Shown: positions 26,501 through 34,390, numbered from the stretch's first letter. The stretch: DNA of 51,295 bases from CAZUNO01 sp964621445 [NCBI: Candidatus Hadarchaeota archaeon] (GCA_964621445.1 CAZUNO010000003.1:151011-202305); one strand, 5' to 3'. Program-made: numbers and translations. The notes: generated from the sequence alone by a model not told the origin.

Positions 26501-29500
26501 ACCGATAACTGGTAGCTCCTGGCCCAGACAGAAGTACTCGTGCCACTTCTCGGCCGAGCGGAAGTGGAGCTTCATTCCATCCGAGGTGTATACGTGGGCC
26601 CAGAGATCGGTGTTACCGTGACCTCCGAAGCTGACGAAACCGGCTCCCTTGTTCAGTTCATCGTTTATGCTTTCCCGGTCCGGGTTACCGTCGGATAAAC
26701 CGGCGGGAAGGTCGGCAATCCTTTGGTCATAGAGCCTCACTGGAGTCATACCAGCTGAAGAGAGGTTGGAGGATACGTGTTCCATCGTCTTCCAGGCATC
26801 TGCGTAGTCATTGTATGCATTCTCCCCTTCCTTGTATCCGGGAACGACCATCAGTGCCCTTTGGAACCAGCTCGAGTCGTAAGAGGAGAACTCGTATGAT
26901 ATGATCTTTTCCACGTAGGTTTTGACCTCGCTGGCCGTTGATGCCGGTATCCTGCCAACCGCTATGTCCGGAATTAGGTCGGCGTCATCGAGGTTTATGG
27001 TGCTGATTGGGTCACCGGACTGCCAGGGTATCCCGTCCATCTCCCCGAACAGGAGGTCGCCGTCCCCATCCCAGTCCTCGAAGCTGCCGTCCTGTTCATA
27101 GAGGTCTGCGTAGTAGAGATCGGACGGGGCGAAGTTGTTACCCCAGTGGGTGGGGTCATGTATCTTGCAATACCTGACCGGGAACCGGTCGCAGTCTCCC
27201 ACCAGCATCAGATATTTGATACCGCAGGCATCCTCGTAGGCCGCGGCTCCCATCTTTATCCTCTCCTGGATGTCCACCCCGCTTGACGCGAAGCTTCTAT
27301 TGAGGGTTTGCCAGCTCTGGATGTAGCTCTCCATATCGGTGTGGTCCTTATGTTTCTTGAGGGGGATAAGCTCCTCGACGAAGTCCTGGTCGGTCAGCAT
27401 GAGTAGTTCGATATCCCGCGTGGAGAGGTTAATCTCGGTCAGGGTGGAGAAGTCTCCGGTGAAGTTTGGGGGGATGGACTTGGAGAGCGGTGGATTATCT
27501 GATCCCAGACGTACGCCCACTCTAACCTTCTGGCCCGGTTTGCTTTCCAGCTCTGGAAGGCTGAAGGCCAGCTCCCACACCCTGTGGTTGTATCTCGAGT
27601 GAATAGAAGGTCCAAAACCCGCGCCGGCCGTGGAGTGGCACGCCTGGAGTGGTGTCCATGACTCCTCGCCTAGGTAGTACTGCAGCTGCATTCCCTGGAA
27701 AACCGAGGCCCGGTAGTTGGTGTCCAGGTTGGGTGATATCTCGCCATCGCCATCGATGTCAAAGGTGATCCACGCAAGGTCCGATGGATCTCCTTCGGTG
27801 TCCGCCGGGATATCCAAAAGCATGTACATGCAGGAGGCATCGTTCTGGACACCAAGGTAGCCCGCCCCAAGGTCTAGGAAAGCGGAGCGGTTCCACTCAC
27901 CGGCATCAATCTGGCCGTCAATTACCGGTGGCAGGTACGAGAAGGGGCTTTGAACCATAAGGGGTTCAGGGACCACCATGTTGATGTGGCAGGTGGCGGG
28001 GCCTGCGTTGGACTCGAATTGAATGGTGTGCCCGTATTGCCCTGGGGAGAGGGCGGACCGGGAAACGGTGATGTTGATTTCGGTTTCATGGCCTGCCGGT
28101 ACATAACCGGTCATTGGATTAGCGCTGAGCCAGCTGGGCAGATCCGAGACCATGTCCCAATCGAGGGCTGCGGAGCCCGGGTTCTGGATGTAGACCGACC
28201 CCTTGGTAAGACTCGTACCGAGGTTCAGGACCTGCGGCTCCAGCACAATCTGAGGATCTCCCTCCGGGACATCCATGGCTACTCCAACCTCGGACTCCCC
28301 TCCATTGGAAACCAGGTGAATGATGCAAGCATAGGTACCGGGTGACAACCCACTCCTGTCCACCGACGCGGTAACCAATTCGTGGGTTCCCGATCCGAGT
28401 TCTCCATCCGTCTTCGAGAGCTCAAGCCACTCGGCGATTTCTCCCTCTGTCTCCCAGACAAGGGACCCGGAGCCGGCATTGCTCACGTTGAAGAAGGCCG
28501 ATTGGTCCTCGAGCCCGAGATCAAGTGAAGCGGGGGAGACCTGAAGTACCGGGCCCTGGCTGAAGGAAGCGTTGATGCTTTGATTTCCCAGAATGGTGAT
28601 GGTTGTGGACGCTGAGTCGGGGTTGGCCATGGTTCCTGTGCCCCCGGACCAGCCGGCGAAGTTCCAGCCGGGATCAGCAACGGCCTCCAGAGGTACCTCG
28701 AAATCCAGGGGGTATTCGAAGGTTCCCTCACCGGGATCAGCCACGTAGCCGCCCTCTCCGCTCGATATGGTGAGGAAATAAGACTGCGGTTCGGAATCCG
28801 GGACCTCCATATTTACCTCCACCTGGCCCTTTCCTCCATTGGAGATGATGAGCATGGTGTGTTGATAGGTTCCCGGGTTAAGTCCCGCTCGATCAACCGC
28901 CGCCATGTAGGGCAAGGTCTCGCCCACCCCGGCCGCTCCGCTGGATGGGAAGCTTAGCCAGGACGGCAGGTCCTGCTCCAGCTGCCAGCTAAGTGGCCCG
29001 TTCCCTGAGTTTCCGATATTGACGTAGAGCTCGGTGGTAACCGTGCCGAAATCCAGGTTCTGTGGCTGCAAGGTGAGCACCGGCAGTCCCTGGAAGGTGC
29101 CGGTGATGGCATGGTAGCCGTTAATCGTTATGGTGGTGCTGCTCGAATCGGGGTCGGCCATGGTTCCGGTGTCCCCGTCCCAACCGGTGAATACGTATCC
29201 GGATTGGGCTGATGCCACAAGCGAAACCACCTCCCCATAGTCCCGGTTAAAGTTGCCCTCTCCCGGGGTGGTTACCGATCCTCCCGAGGTGCTGCCGATG
29301 GTTAGACCGGGAACGGTCATGGTGACCGTCACAGTGCCGTCGCCTCCGTTTGTGGTTACCGAGATGTCGTGGTTGTAGTTCGCCGGCCCCATGCTGGTCC
29401 GGGTGACCGTGGCCTTGATAGATGCCCATTCGTCCGGGGTTATGGGGTCTCCCGTCATCTGGGAGAGGGTTAACCACCCTGGAAGATCGGACTCGATGGA

Positions 29501-29665
29501 CCACTCGAGGTATTGATCCCCTGTATTTTTTATATTGAACCAGAGCTCGGTGGTAGTTGATCCGAAGCTCAGGGAGGATGGGGATAGTTCCAGGGCTGGG
29601 CCTGCAAGGGCGATATGAGGGATGCCGATAAACAGTACCCCCAGAAGCAGAAAGGAGTTTCTCAA
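20528..29665 (-). CDS. Giant secreted gingipain-like (C25) protein with repeat insertion and PEP-CTERM tail
   Basis: 3,045 residues; TTG start, signal peptide 1-21, TAG stop (TAA follows 16 codons later). Order: BACON-like domains alternating with InlB-type GYVFTGWDGDTGTMADPDS repeats (25-570); a DOMON-like segment (about 575-730); a first C25 domain with VGRIPAS, catalytic His in GGHGN (H1016) and Cys in AAACSTA (C1366). Between them lie about five FG-GAP/VCBS-like repeats with DFNGDGKDDI calcium loops (1045-1340). Two lipocalin-like repeats ending in YLFTQT follow (1500-1780), then InlB-like and FN3/Ig domains (1780-2150), a second C25 domain (RGHGN H2519, ALSC C2561), CARDB-like domains and the tail VPEPAAVLLLLLGSGWAL plus basic residues. 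Likely extracellular protein degradation; membrane release by sorting is inference. Confidence 0.85.
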   Translation of the reverse strand: MRNSFLLLGVLFIGIPHIALAGPALELSPSSLSFGSTTTELWFNIKNTGDQYLEWSIESDLPGWLTLSQMTGDPITPDEWASIKATVTRTSMGPANYNHDISVTTNGGDGTVTVTMTVPGLTIGSTSGGSVTTPGEGNFNRDYGEVVSLVASAQSGYVFTGWDGDTGTMADPDSSSTTITINGYHAITGTFQGLPVLTLQPQNLDFGTVTTELYVNIGNSGNGPLSWQLEQDLPSWLSFPSSGAAGVGETLPYMAAVDRAGLNPGTYQHTMLIISNGGKGQVEVNMEVPDSEPQSYFLTISSGEGGYVADPGEGTFEYPLDFEVPLEAVADPGWNFAGWSGGTGTMANPDSASTTITILGNQSINASFSQGPVLQVSPASLDLGLEDQSAFFNVSNAGSGSLVWETEGEIAEWLELSKTDGELGSGTHELVTASVDRSGLSPGTYACIIHLVSNGGESEVGVAMDVPEGDPQIVLEPQVLNLGTSLTKGSVYIQNPGSAALDWDMVSDLPSWLSANPMTGYVPAGHETEINITVSRSALSPGQYGHTIQFESNAGPATCHINMVVPEPLMVQSPFSYLPPVIDGQIDAGEWNRSAFLDLGAGYLGVQNDASCMYMLLDIPADTEGDPSDLAWITFDIDGDGEISPNLDTNYRASVFQGMQLQYYLGEESWTPLQACHSTAGAGFGPSIHSRYNHRVWELAFSLPELESKPGQKVRVGVRLGSDNPPLSKSIPPNFTGDFSTLTEINLSTRDIELLMLTDQDFVEELIPLKKHKDHTDMESYIQSWQTLNRSFASSGVDIQERIKMGAAAYEDACGIKYLMLVGDCDRFPVRYCKIHDPTHWGNNFAPSDLYYADLYEQDGSFEDWDGDGDLLFGEMDGIPWQSGDPISTINLDDADLIPDIAVGRIPASTASEVKTYVEKIISYEFSSYDSSWFQRALMVVPGYKEGENAYNDYADAWKTMEHVSSNLSSAGMTPVRLYDQRIADLPAGLSDGNPDRESINDELNKGAGFVSFGGHGNTDLWAHVYTSDGMKLHFRSAEKWHEYFCLGQELPVIGDFSGDGRDDIACFLRDSGKGSAQGDVYVAISTGSNFGPGQIWHGNLCPGGEIPRVGDFNGDGKDDIACFHRNVSEVHVALSTGSSFGTQQKWQNYFCLPGEWPEVGDFNGDGKDDIITFIKGTKSGSAANDVYVSLSNGTSFLPGKLWHGSFSWGSEIPMIGDFDGDGKDDIITFKRSAANVHVALSTGTKFGSPDLWHGNFCYPSQEPGVGDFNGDGSDDIIAFTRKEAGKVWVSLSSGSKFQPARTWTTNFCAGNETPLTGNFRWGNTSGIVNFVGDERNGTQRGDVYVSFPVKLDNADRLPVVFAAACSTAHFHYQGKHLDVNGKEFDPSVECPPCCGWNDSRCWPKNPNAVDPPVPAAIQRNATRNYDSDSLAEFFLVKRDVGAIGYIGCYTGSQPAGLTLDRHFFEAYTYSSKPAIMGDIWNRALYEYIQEDFGINPLWTSTWRSQAYYHHAQKFQLFGDPSLRIGGISPTQRKDAIGNWSMVHDGWLGNLDLWEANGDAIEGTPNIKGNYTASDGKTHDVQGRMNTWKYRLSPSWGPDHKFQFQFKLDFQDTPSAGDDQVFEAYLFTQTLDGMAGKTWWHGTPYGFYALKNQEISYETGAPGTIVLSDFLGTYDFTVNGVQGTLELWPSTASYSTGPNVEGRYTTPDGESFNAWGYVRTPSHPMPQSWGPDHKIELYIDFSGGILVGILEKYEGYLFTQTKAAMAGVRVSPGETYGFCATKEARHVVQIETCPNGTVSSPGTGNLTFDSGENVSLSASPSQDHEFSLWTGDVDTVENVESPDTTFTVYGNYSLKATFVPIGDSNTPPRFTSGPSVKCETNWAIVEWVTDESANGTVRYDTVSRIYGYSESHRGNNKIHSINLTGLEPSTTYHFLAISMDVDGNTASEAGLFSTLPIPDNEEPLIELLPLEGTLNGTKTVLAEATDNVGVEKVEFYVDGVQTFTDYSPPYRWPFDTPRFLDGNYTITAKAYDGYGKAAEDSAKVRAKNTPDPTAPYVSICSWTRSEEYLTVWADISDQNGLSTAQVYVDGNLIQTEGFPSNPKTANIEFKWYIKPVPKGKEYRIGIMAYDVDLKMGLDTLDILLPATPKMEPKLVVTSRELTRNQNVFTMKITVKNVGKGNATGIILQDYLRLLQPISSNSSTADILAEYNPSAKWWYCLILVEDDIDVGKSRTFTYKAVPVMLQSNQPTPEIGKLKLWYESLKGSEHSSTWSSVKYTTGGQTLQAAYDKALEASNYLIVTNPFRAIYYYNKQDAQNLLSTMARLAMLKHGTLGYLDTNSASAFDKVIGSQGAWNKKLSPSFSKLGHGYLLIVGETELVPSWHQYGFDIEWNNAPNTKDVPLSDHPYSDTTGNGVPDLIVGRVIGNTLEELTATINHSIYVHLGQGGSSYDRSHALLVSGTGYKQGTFVNDVTNLVKVLKGKGLTASELHLKWYSTHDQKASAFKQSILDQDLICFRGHGNLDEWDDIQCGLKTSSSSWSNPNDFPLDFGQASPAVIALSCLTGNYESGDDYNIAEGFLNSGAVVYIGSTQLAPMKQDSKAGNHIFNNWDTTESIGKAFLETERNRYGTDKYGNLFAWEYNIYGDPKFGAVPSLSSNSREGGETLSPELVVTVPQYTVTELEGFDHVDIPGGWTYMERDRPQIPYYVQSFSCPVRTKVQSVELTEKTGLTRQSGLHLPLTTNDFRGGIGSDSTLAEGGWYPGSDYRWTEIEKPDGASELVLQVFPFQYDPSTGESMVWSTFTFEVDYTQSDVSIITLDTDRAQYDIGESVDVEISIQNSGYALDLVTDICIRRIENGDLVEGLLLQTLSNLKGPASCGLTWHPQVEPGHYYVEAEIKNLEGQVFDRRTADLQVGLPSCELTEHEVETGNGNISGMSITVQNTGRTELSGSGVFIARDKSGNTVWREAKGFETLSPGGLIELGETCSFLLSDISSIVMYVSHDGVSTEPVVWTPVPEPAAVLLLLLGSGWALQRTIIRVGRTNEKA

Positions 29666-29890
29666 GGTAGGGATGTGGGGGGAGTTTATGATATATTTGT
29701 ATTGTGTATGAGATCATTCGGCATGCTAGCGATGTTAATACCGGCTGTATGAGTGATCTGGTCCGGAGATGGCGGTGAGGAAAATCCATCGATCCAATTT
29801 CGAATCCCGTTCGACCATCCAGAATAATCATTATCGCGTGAGGAAACCTTTTTCCATTCCCAATCTAACTCCATATAGAGATTTGTGACC

Positions 29891-31114
29891 ATGGCTGGTC
29901 AGAGACCATTGGGGTTGGGCTCGATAATTTTATTGGTTTTTGCCCTTTTTGTTCCACAATCGGCCTCATCTCTCCCTGATGGTAGGCTAGGCGTTCTATA
30001 CGTGGGGTGTTTTGCTCGCTCCGCGCCCTTCGAGCAAATGAAGAACGATCCTTTTTTCTCCATGAGCTATGTGCCGGCCACATTTAGGGACTGGGTTGCG
30101 GTTGCCGGGCTCACCATAGATGATACCAAGAGAATGATTAGGCTTTATATGCCGCGGACCCTGGAAAGGCTGACCAGCCGGTTTGACGTGGTGGCACTGG
30201 CTAACGCTAATAGGATGGGTTTGGGAACCAGGAACGTGGAGATGATTGCCAAGGGAGTGCGGGAGGAGGGGGTCGGGTTTTTCATGTCCGGCAGCTTTGA
30301 GAGTTTTGGGGCTAACGCGGGATATCCTGCTTGGGGCGATAGTGCCATCGGGGAGATACTGCCAACTGAGGATGTCGTGGACACCTGGCCCCAATGCGGC
30401 CGTCTTGTCCTCGACGCACCGGATCACGAACTTCTCAGTAGTGTACCTTGGGACGACCCTGCACTCAAGCATCCCGATAAATGGGATCATAACCTGGTCA
30501 CCGTAAAGCCTGGGGCGAACCAGATTGCACATCTTTTGTGGAAGCCGGGGGTTGACCACCCCCTGATGGTTACCTGGGAGGTAGAGGGCGGGGCAACGGT
30601 TTTCGCGCTGACCAGCGAGATTTCGCGTCTCACCTGGACTGGGGATGCCTGGGAGTACGATTACGATTTCGGTAGCAATCTCATGATCTACCTGGACGGC
30701 CGACCTGTGCCCCAGGAAACGGAGATCGTTCACCGGGCCAGGTCCAAGATACTGGAGATAGCGGATAGGAGGAAGTTGGTTATCGACCTTCTCCAGTTCA
30801 GCGAGTCCTTCGGGGCCAATACACATGAGGTAATGAACAGTCTTGGCGAGGTGGACGAGGTCATTTCCCAGGCCTCCGAGCAGTACATCGATCTCCAGTA
30901 CCAGGAGATGCTGGAAACAAACGAAATAGTGGTCTCCATGCTCCAGGATTTACAGCAGGAGGCGGTTGAACTAAAGAACCATGCCCTGATGTGGGTCTAT
31001 TTAATCGAGTGGCTGGCAGTTACGGGGACCGCTCTGGTCTGCGGTTTCGTGCTTTGGACGGTTATGGTCCGGCGCAAGCTTTACAGGCAGGTTAAAGTGA
31101 CCAGAGGTAGGTAA
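29891..31114 (+). CDS. Secreted, C-terminally anchored GATase-like protein, paralogue 2
   Basis: About 407 residues from ATG at 29891; GTG at 29885 would add two. TAA stop. Architecture identical to the 9946-11214 protein: signal peptide, GATase-like fold with RLGVLYVGCFARSAPF, RLYMPRTLERLTSRFDVVALAN, GSFESFGA and WGDSAIGEILPTEDVVDTW, helical stretch, ELKNHALMWVYLIEWLAVTG and a terminal transmembrane helix. The serine in GSFESFGA replaces the GGWE of the others. Divergent from the giant peptidase gene and 118 nt upstream of a closer paralogue, probably one transcription unit. May help assemble or process surface proteins; the true activity is unknown. Confidence 0.7.
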   Translation: MAGQRPLGLGSIILLVFALFVPQSASSLPDGRLGVLYVGCFARSAPFEQMKNDPFFSMSYVPATFRDWVAVAGLTIDDTKRMIRLYMPRTLERLTSRFDVVALANANRMGLGTRNVEMIAKGVREEGVGFFMSGSFESFGANAGYPAWGDSAIGEILPTEDVVDTWPQCGRLVLDAPDHELLSSVPWDDPALKHPDKWDHNLVTVKPGANQIAHLLWKPGVDHPLMVTWEVEGGATVFALTSEISRLTWTGDAWEYDYDFGSNLMIYLDGRPVPQETEIVHRARSKILEIADRRKLVIDLLQFSESFGANTHEVMNSLGEVDEVISQASEQYIDLQYQEMLETNEIVVSMLQDLQQEAVELKNHALMWVYLIEWLAVTGTALVCGFVLWTVMVRRKLYRQVKVTRGR

Positions 31115-31232
31115 GCGGTTTAATCCCCCGATATTTTCTCTAAATGATCCAGGGCGATAATTTCCAGTTAAGGACGCTCTACCGGAGTTTGAGAAGAAAT
31201 AATAACCCTGTTCGGCATCGAGGCCTTGGTCC

Positions 31233-32468
31233 ATGATCCACGAAAATAAGGCGCTTTTGATCGCTGGACTCGCCTTTTTCCTATTCCTTATGGTTTCCAT
31301 GCCCACGGAGGCCCTGCCTAGCGGGAAAATTGGGGTTCTCTATATTGGCGATCTCGCTCGCTCACCACCTTTCAACATGATGACCTCTGACCCTCTGTTT
31401 TCCATGTCCTTCGTTCCCGCATCTCTTCGTGATGACTGGGCTGCCGAGGCGGGGCTTACAATCGATGATGTCCATAGGAGGATACGGCTCTATATGCCAC
31501 GGACCACGGAAGCACTCGCCGATCGGGCCGATATCGTGGTGCTGTCCAATGGAAATCGTTTGGCGGTGGGCTCCAAGAACGCCGACCTGATCGCAAGAGG
31601 GGTCCGGGAAGAGGGGGTCGGCCTCTTAATGGCCGGTGGATGGGAGAGTTTCGGTGGCAGTGGGAGTTGGTCCCCGCCGTGGGGGGAGACGTCCATAGGA
31701 GAGATACTCCCAACCGAGGATTTGGCGGGCACATGGATACAGGATGGGCGCCTGGTTATCGATAGACCTGACCATGAGCTCATTGACAGTTTGCCCTGGG
31801 ATTCCCCGTTGTTAAAGAATCCCGTTCTTTGGCACCATAACCTGGTCCAGGTCAAGCCGGGTGCCAATCTGCTCGCCCACGCTCTTTGTGCGGGGGGAGA
31901 GGAGCACCCCCTGATGGTTACCTGGGAGATCGAGGCGACCAGGGTATTCGCCCTTACCAGCGAGATACACACCCTTTCTTGGTATGGAAAGCCCTGGAAG
32001 TACGACTATGATTTCGGGAGCAACCTGATGATATACCTGGATGGTAGGCCTGTGCCCCAGGAGATCGAACTGGTTCACCGGGCCAGGTCCAAGATACTGG
32101 AGATGGATCGGAGGAAATCGCTTCTGATGGGCCTTCTGGATTTCTGTGACTCCTTCGGCGCCAATACGAAAGCGGTCATGTCCAAGATCGATCAGGCCGA
32201 TGATGTGCTATCACAGGCAAATGAGGAATATCTACAGCTACGATTCCAGGAGATGCTGGAAACCTACGAGGTAGCGGAGGACATGATCGAGGAGGTTGAG
32301 GAGGACGCGGTGGAACTAAAAAACCGGGCCCTTCTCTGGGTTTACGTTATCGAGTGGCTGGCGGTAACCGGAACCGCCCTGGTCTGCGGTTTCGTGCTCT
32401 GGACGGTTATGATCCAGCGACGATATTTCAGAGAGGTCCGCAGCACCCGTCACAGGTCAGGAAGATGA
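31233..32468 (+). CDS. Secreted, C-terminally anchored GATase-like protein, paralogue 3
   Basis: 411 residues, ATG start, TGA stop. Tandem copy of the preceding gene: KIGVLYIGDLARSPPF (the Cys of copies 1 and 2 is replaced by Asp), RLYMPRTTEALADRADIVVLSN, GGWESFGGSG, WGETSIGEILPTEDLAGTW, then ELKNRALLWVYVIEWLAVTG and a terminal helix with a basic tail. Runs of identical DNA shared with copy 2 (for example the stretch coding for VHRARSKILE) show a fairly recent tandem duplication. Loss of Cys in this copy argues against an amidotransferase nucleophile at that position. Confidence 0.7.
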   Translation: MIHENKALLIAGLAFFLFLMVSMPTEALPSGKIGVLYIGDLARSPPFNMMTSDPLFSMSFVPASLRDDWAAEAGLTIDDVHRRIRLYMPRTTEALADRADIVVLSNGNRLAVGSKNADLIARGVREEGVGLLMAGGWESFGGSGSWSPPWGETSIGEILPTEDLAGTWIQDGRLVIDRPDHELIDSLPWDSPLLKNPVLWHHNLVQVKPGANLLAHALCAGGEEHPLMVTWEIEATRVFALTSEIHTLSWYGKPWKYDYDFGSNLMIYLDGRPVPQEIELVHRARSKILEMDRRKSLLMGLLDFCDSFGANTKAVMSKIDQADDVLSQANEEYLQLRFQEMLETYEVAEDMIEEVEEDAVELKNRALLWVYVIEWLAVTGTALVCGFVLWTVMIQRRYFREVRSTRHRSGR

Positions 32469-32567
32469 AGACCCCTGGAGTTCACCCGGGCTCGAAGGTC
32501 GAGACAGGCGGAGTTTTCAGGTTGGTGCTAAGGCGAATACCCTCTCCTCAGGATAGGAAAAAGAAAC

Positions 32568-32599
32568 AATATATAGTATGTGTACACATAATACACATA
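32568..32599 (+). promoter_or_regulatory. VapBC promoter with inverted-repeat operator
   Basis: TATA element around 32568-32575, then TATGTGTA (32577-32584) and its exact reverse complement TACACATA (32592-32599) with a 7-nt spacer. The right arm runs into the ATG of the antitoxin. TATA spacing implies a leaderless mRNA starting at or near the ATG, so a repressor bound to the repeat would cover the transcription start. Autoregulation by the VapB-VapC complex is the known pattern for this class. Confidence 0.6.
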
Positions 32600-32838
32600 T
32601 GGGTTCCAAGAATATCTCCATTCGAAAGGATGTATACGAGAAGCTAAAAATCGAGAAGAGGCCGGACGAGAGCTTCACCGAAGTGATTGATAGGCTACTG
32701 AAATCCGAAAAACCGCCGCTCACAAAATTTTCCGGGACCATATCCGAAAAAACAGCAGTAGGGATGGAACGCACGTTGGAGATACTATCGGAGATGGAGA
32801 AGAGGGAGATAGCCAAGCTTCACGGGGAGTCAAAATGA
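32599..32838 (+). CDS. vapB: VapB-type antitoxin (DUF217-like)
   Basis: 79 residues from ATG at 32599; an upstream in-frame ATG at 32578 lies in the operator and is rejected. The sequence MGSKNISIRKDVYEKLK followed by ESFTEVIDRLLK is a ribbon-helix-helix-like DNA-binding N-terminus of the archaeal VapB family; the C-terminal half (TISEKTAVGMERTLEIL) would wrap the toxin. The stop overlaps the toxin start in ATGA, so the pair is translationally coupled. Confidence 0.8.
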   Translation: MGSKNISIRKDVYEKLKIEKRPDESFTEVIDRLLKSEKPPLTKFSGTISEKTAVGMERTLEILSEMEKREIAKLHGESK

Positions 32839-33227
32839 TCCTCGATACAACATTCGCCATAGACCTGCTGAGGGGAAATAAGAGCGCGGAGAAGAAGGCC
32901 CGGGAGATGGAGGACAGAGACGAGGCAGTTGTCATACCGACACCCGTGGTGCTTGAACTCTTCGCTGGTGCGGCTCGTTCGGATGCCCCCATGAGTGAGA
33001 GACGGAAAGTCGAGGAATTCGCCAGTAGCTATGGTCATGCTATCCTGGGATACAATGAAGCTAGGCTGGCTGGAGAGATCCTGGGAAACCTGATGCTGAA
33101 AGGCCAAAGGATCGGGTTGATCGACACCATGATTGCCAGTATCGCGATCACTCACGGAGAAACCGTCTTGACGAGAAGCCCTGAGCACTTCGATAGAATC
33201 GAGGGGGTCAGGGTAGAGGGTTACTGA
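32835..33227 (+). CDS. vapC: VapC PIN-domain toxin
   Basis: 130 residues, ATG overlapping the antitoxin stop, TGA stop. PIN acidic residues: Asp in MILDTTFAIDLL (residue 4), Glu in PVVLELFAGA (about 41), Asp in IGLIDTMIASIAI (about 97) and Asp in the final EHFDRIEG. These metal-binding residues form the RNase site. VapC toxins cut tRNA or rRNA; the target here is unknown. A weak hairpin GGACA/TGTCC follows the stop. Confidence 0.88.
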   Translation: MILDTTFAIDLLRGNKSAEKKAREMEDRDEAVVIPTPVVLELFAGAARSDAPMSERRKVEEFASSYGHAILGYNEARLAGEILGNLMLKGQRIGLIDTMIASIAITHGETVLTRSPEHFDRIEGVRVEGY

Positions 33228-33521
33228 GAGATTGGCGCAGGGCAGGACATTCGTTCTGTCCGTGGAGTCGGTGGTGTCTTTTCTCTATCGATGCTTGAAC
33301 TTGGTATCTCCGCCTGGTGTATAGTTTGGGTTTGACCATCAGGGTCCATAACGCTACGGCGTAAGCTCTACCGGAAAGTTGAATCCACGACTTTGAGATA
33401 GGTATTGTTGGTTTAAGACATACCTGGATTTCCGATTGGACCTCATCGTGATTTTAAAAAGAATCAACTATTGTGGGCAATATTAAAATAATGGGTAATT
33501 GATATATTGTGGGTAGATTCT

Positions 33522-33761
33522 ATGACGGTTGCGGCGAGATTGGATGACAGGGGAAGGATTACAGTACCGGCTTCGGTAAGAAAGAAATTGGGATTCAATA
33601 GGGGAGATCTTCTCGAGATTAGAGTGGAGGACTCAAGAATTATACTCTCGCCCTTTAAAAATGAAGAAGGAAAAAAGCTCGACGAATTAATCGGTGATTT
33701 AAAATTTGACAGGTCTTCTAGGAGGGAGGCTGAATCTTGGCTAGAGGACCAGAATATTTAG
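33522..33761 (+). CDS. AbrB/SpoVT-type antitoxin
   Basis: 79 residues from ATG at 33522 (longer TTG start at 33507), TAG stop. The N-terminal swapped-hairpin AbrB domain reads ARLDDRGRITVPASVRKKLGF then GDLLEIRVEDSRIIL. The C-terminal tail (DELIGDLKFDRSSRREAESWL) would contact the toxin. It overlaps the downstream PIN gene by 25 nt, so the two are coupled. The TAG stop is followed by 39 open codons, but those run inside the toxin gene in another frame and are not thought to be coding. Confidence 0.82.
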   Translation: MTVAARLDDRGRITVPASVRKKLGFNRGDLLEIRVEDSRIILSPFKNEEGKKLDELIGDLKFDRSSRREAESWLEDQNI

Positions 33762-34180
33762 TTGAGACCGATTTCATTTTCGGGCTTAGACAGGGTGATA
33801 GATTGCATGATCATGTTTCTGCTGCCCTGGAAAGAAACCTTGAGGGTGAAATCAGCCTCTGTATTTCCGCTGTGGCTCCAATTGAGACAAATGCGGTAAT
33901 GGCATCTCGGGGTGTCAGCGAGCATCGGATTAGCGCTGCCTTTTTGCTCATTAACAAGGTATTGGAAAAGAACGGGATTGAGAGTTACACCAAGATTAAG
34001 ATTCCTGATATGGAATTTGCCTCGAATCTTAGACAAAAGTTGAACAGACTTACCTTCTTTGACTCCCTGCATGCCGCAATCTCAAAGAGAATGGATATTC
34101 CAATTCTATCTAGCGACCCAATATATGATTCGCTGGACCTGATATGGGTTGATCTCCAGGATTTTAGTGAGCTCTTCTGA
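33737..34180 (+). CDS. PIN-domain toxin paired with AbrB antitoxin
   Basis: 147 residues, TTG start inside the antitoxin end, TGA stop. Acidic PIN residues: Asp in VETDFIFGL, Glu in APIETNAVM, Asp in FFDSLHAAI and Asp in SSDPIYDSL. Likely a VapC-like endoribonuclease neutralised by the AbrB-type partner. Lower GC and more A/T-ending codons than the flanking genes suggest recent arrival. Confidence 0.8.
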   Translation: MARGPEYLVETDFIFGLRQGDRLHDHVSAALERNLEGEISLCISAVAPIETNAVMASRGVSEHRISAAFLLINKVLEKNGIESYTKIKIPDMEFASNLRQKLNRLTFFDSLHAAISKRMDIPILSSDPIYDSLDLIWVDLQDFSELF

Positions 34181-34273
34181 ATGTTTCTTGTCAGTATCAA
34201 TTTATCCCTTAATCACGGAAAGAAAATATCAAGCGTGAAGGATTTTGATACATAGGGAAGATACCTGAGGGAA

Positions 34274-34390
34274 TTGAGGGTGCTTCCGGTCGAGAGGAGC
34301 GGGATCGTTTTGTGGGGTCTGGCAATGGCAATTATCTTGGGGGCTTTTATCGGGATAGCCATCTTTGAGTACTATTCCAGCAAAAACTAG
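34274..34390 (+). CDS. Possible single-helix membrane miniprotein
   Basis: About 38 residues from TTG at 34274 (or GTG at 34280) to TAG at 34390. The frame encodes a short basic start (RVLPVERSG) and one strong hydrophobic helix (IVLWGLAMAIILGAFIGIAI) ending EYYSSKN. A TGAGGG lies just upstream of the TTG. No family is recognised. It stands alone between a toxin gene and the EFR1-type gene. The rest of 34181-34487 holds nothing I can assign. Confidence 0.35.
   Translation: MRVLPVERSGIVLWGLAMAIILGAFIGIAIFEYYSSKN

Noticed and set aside
33237-33275. Terminator after vapC
   Set aside because: Only a 5-bp stem and no T run; too weak to annotate.
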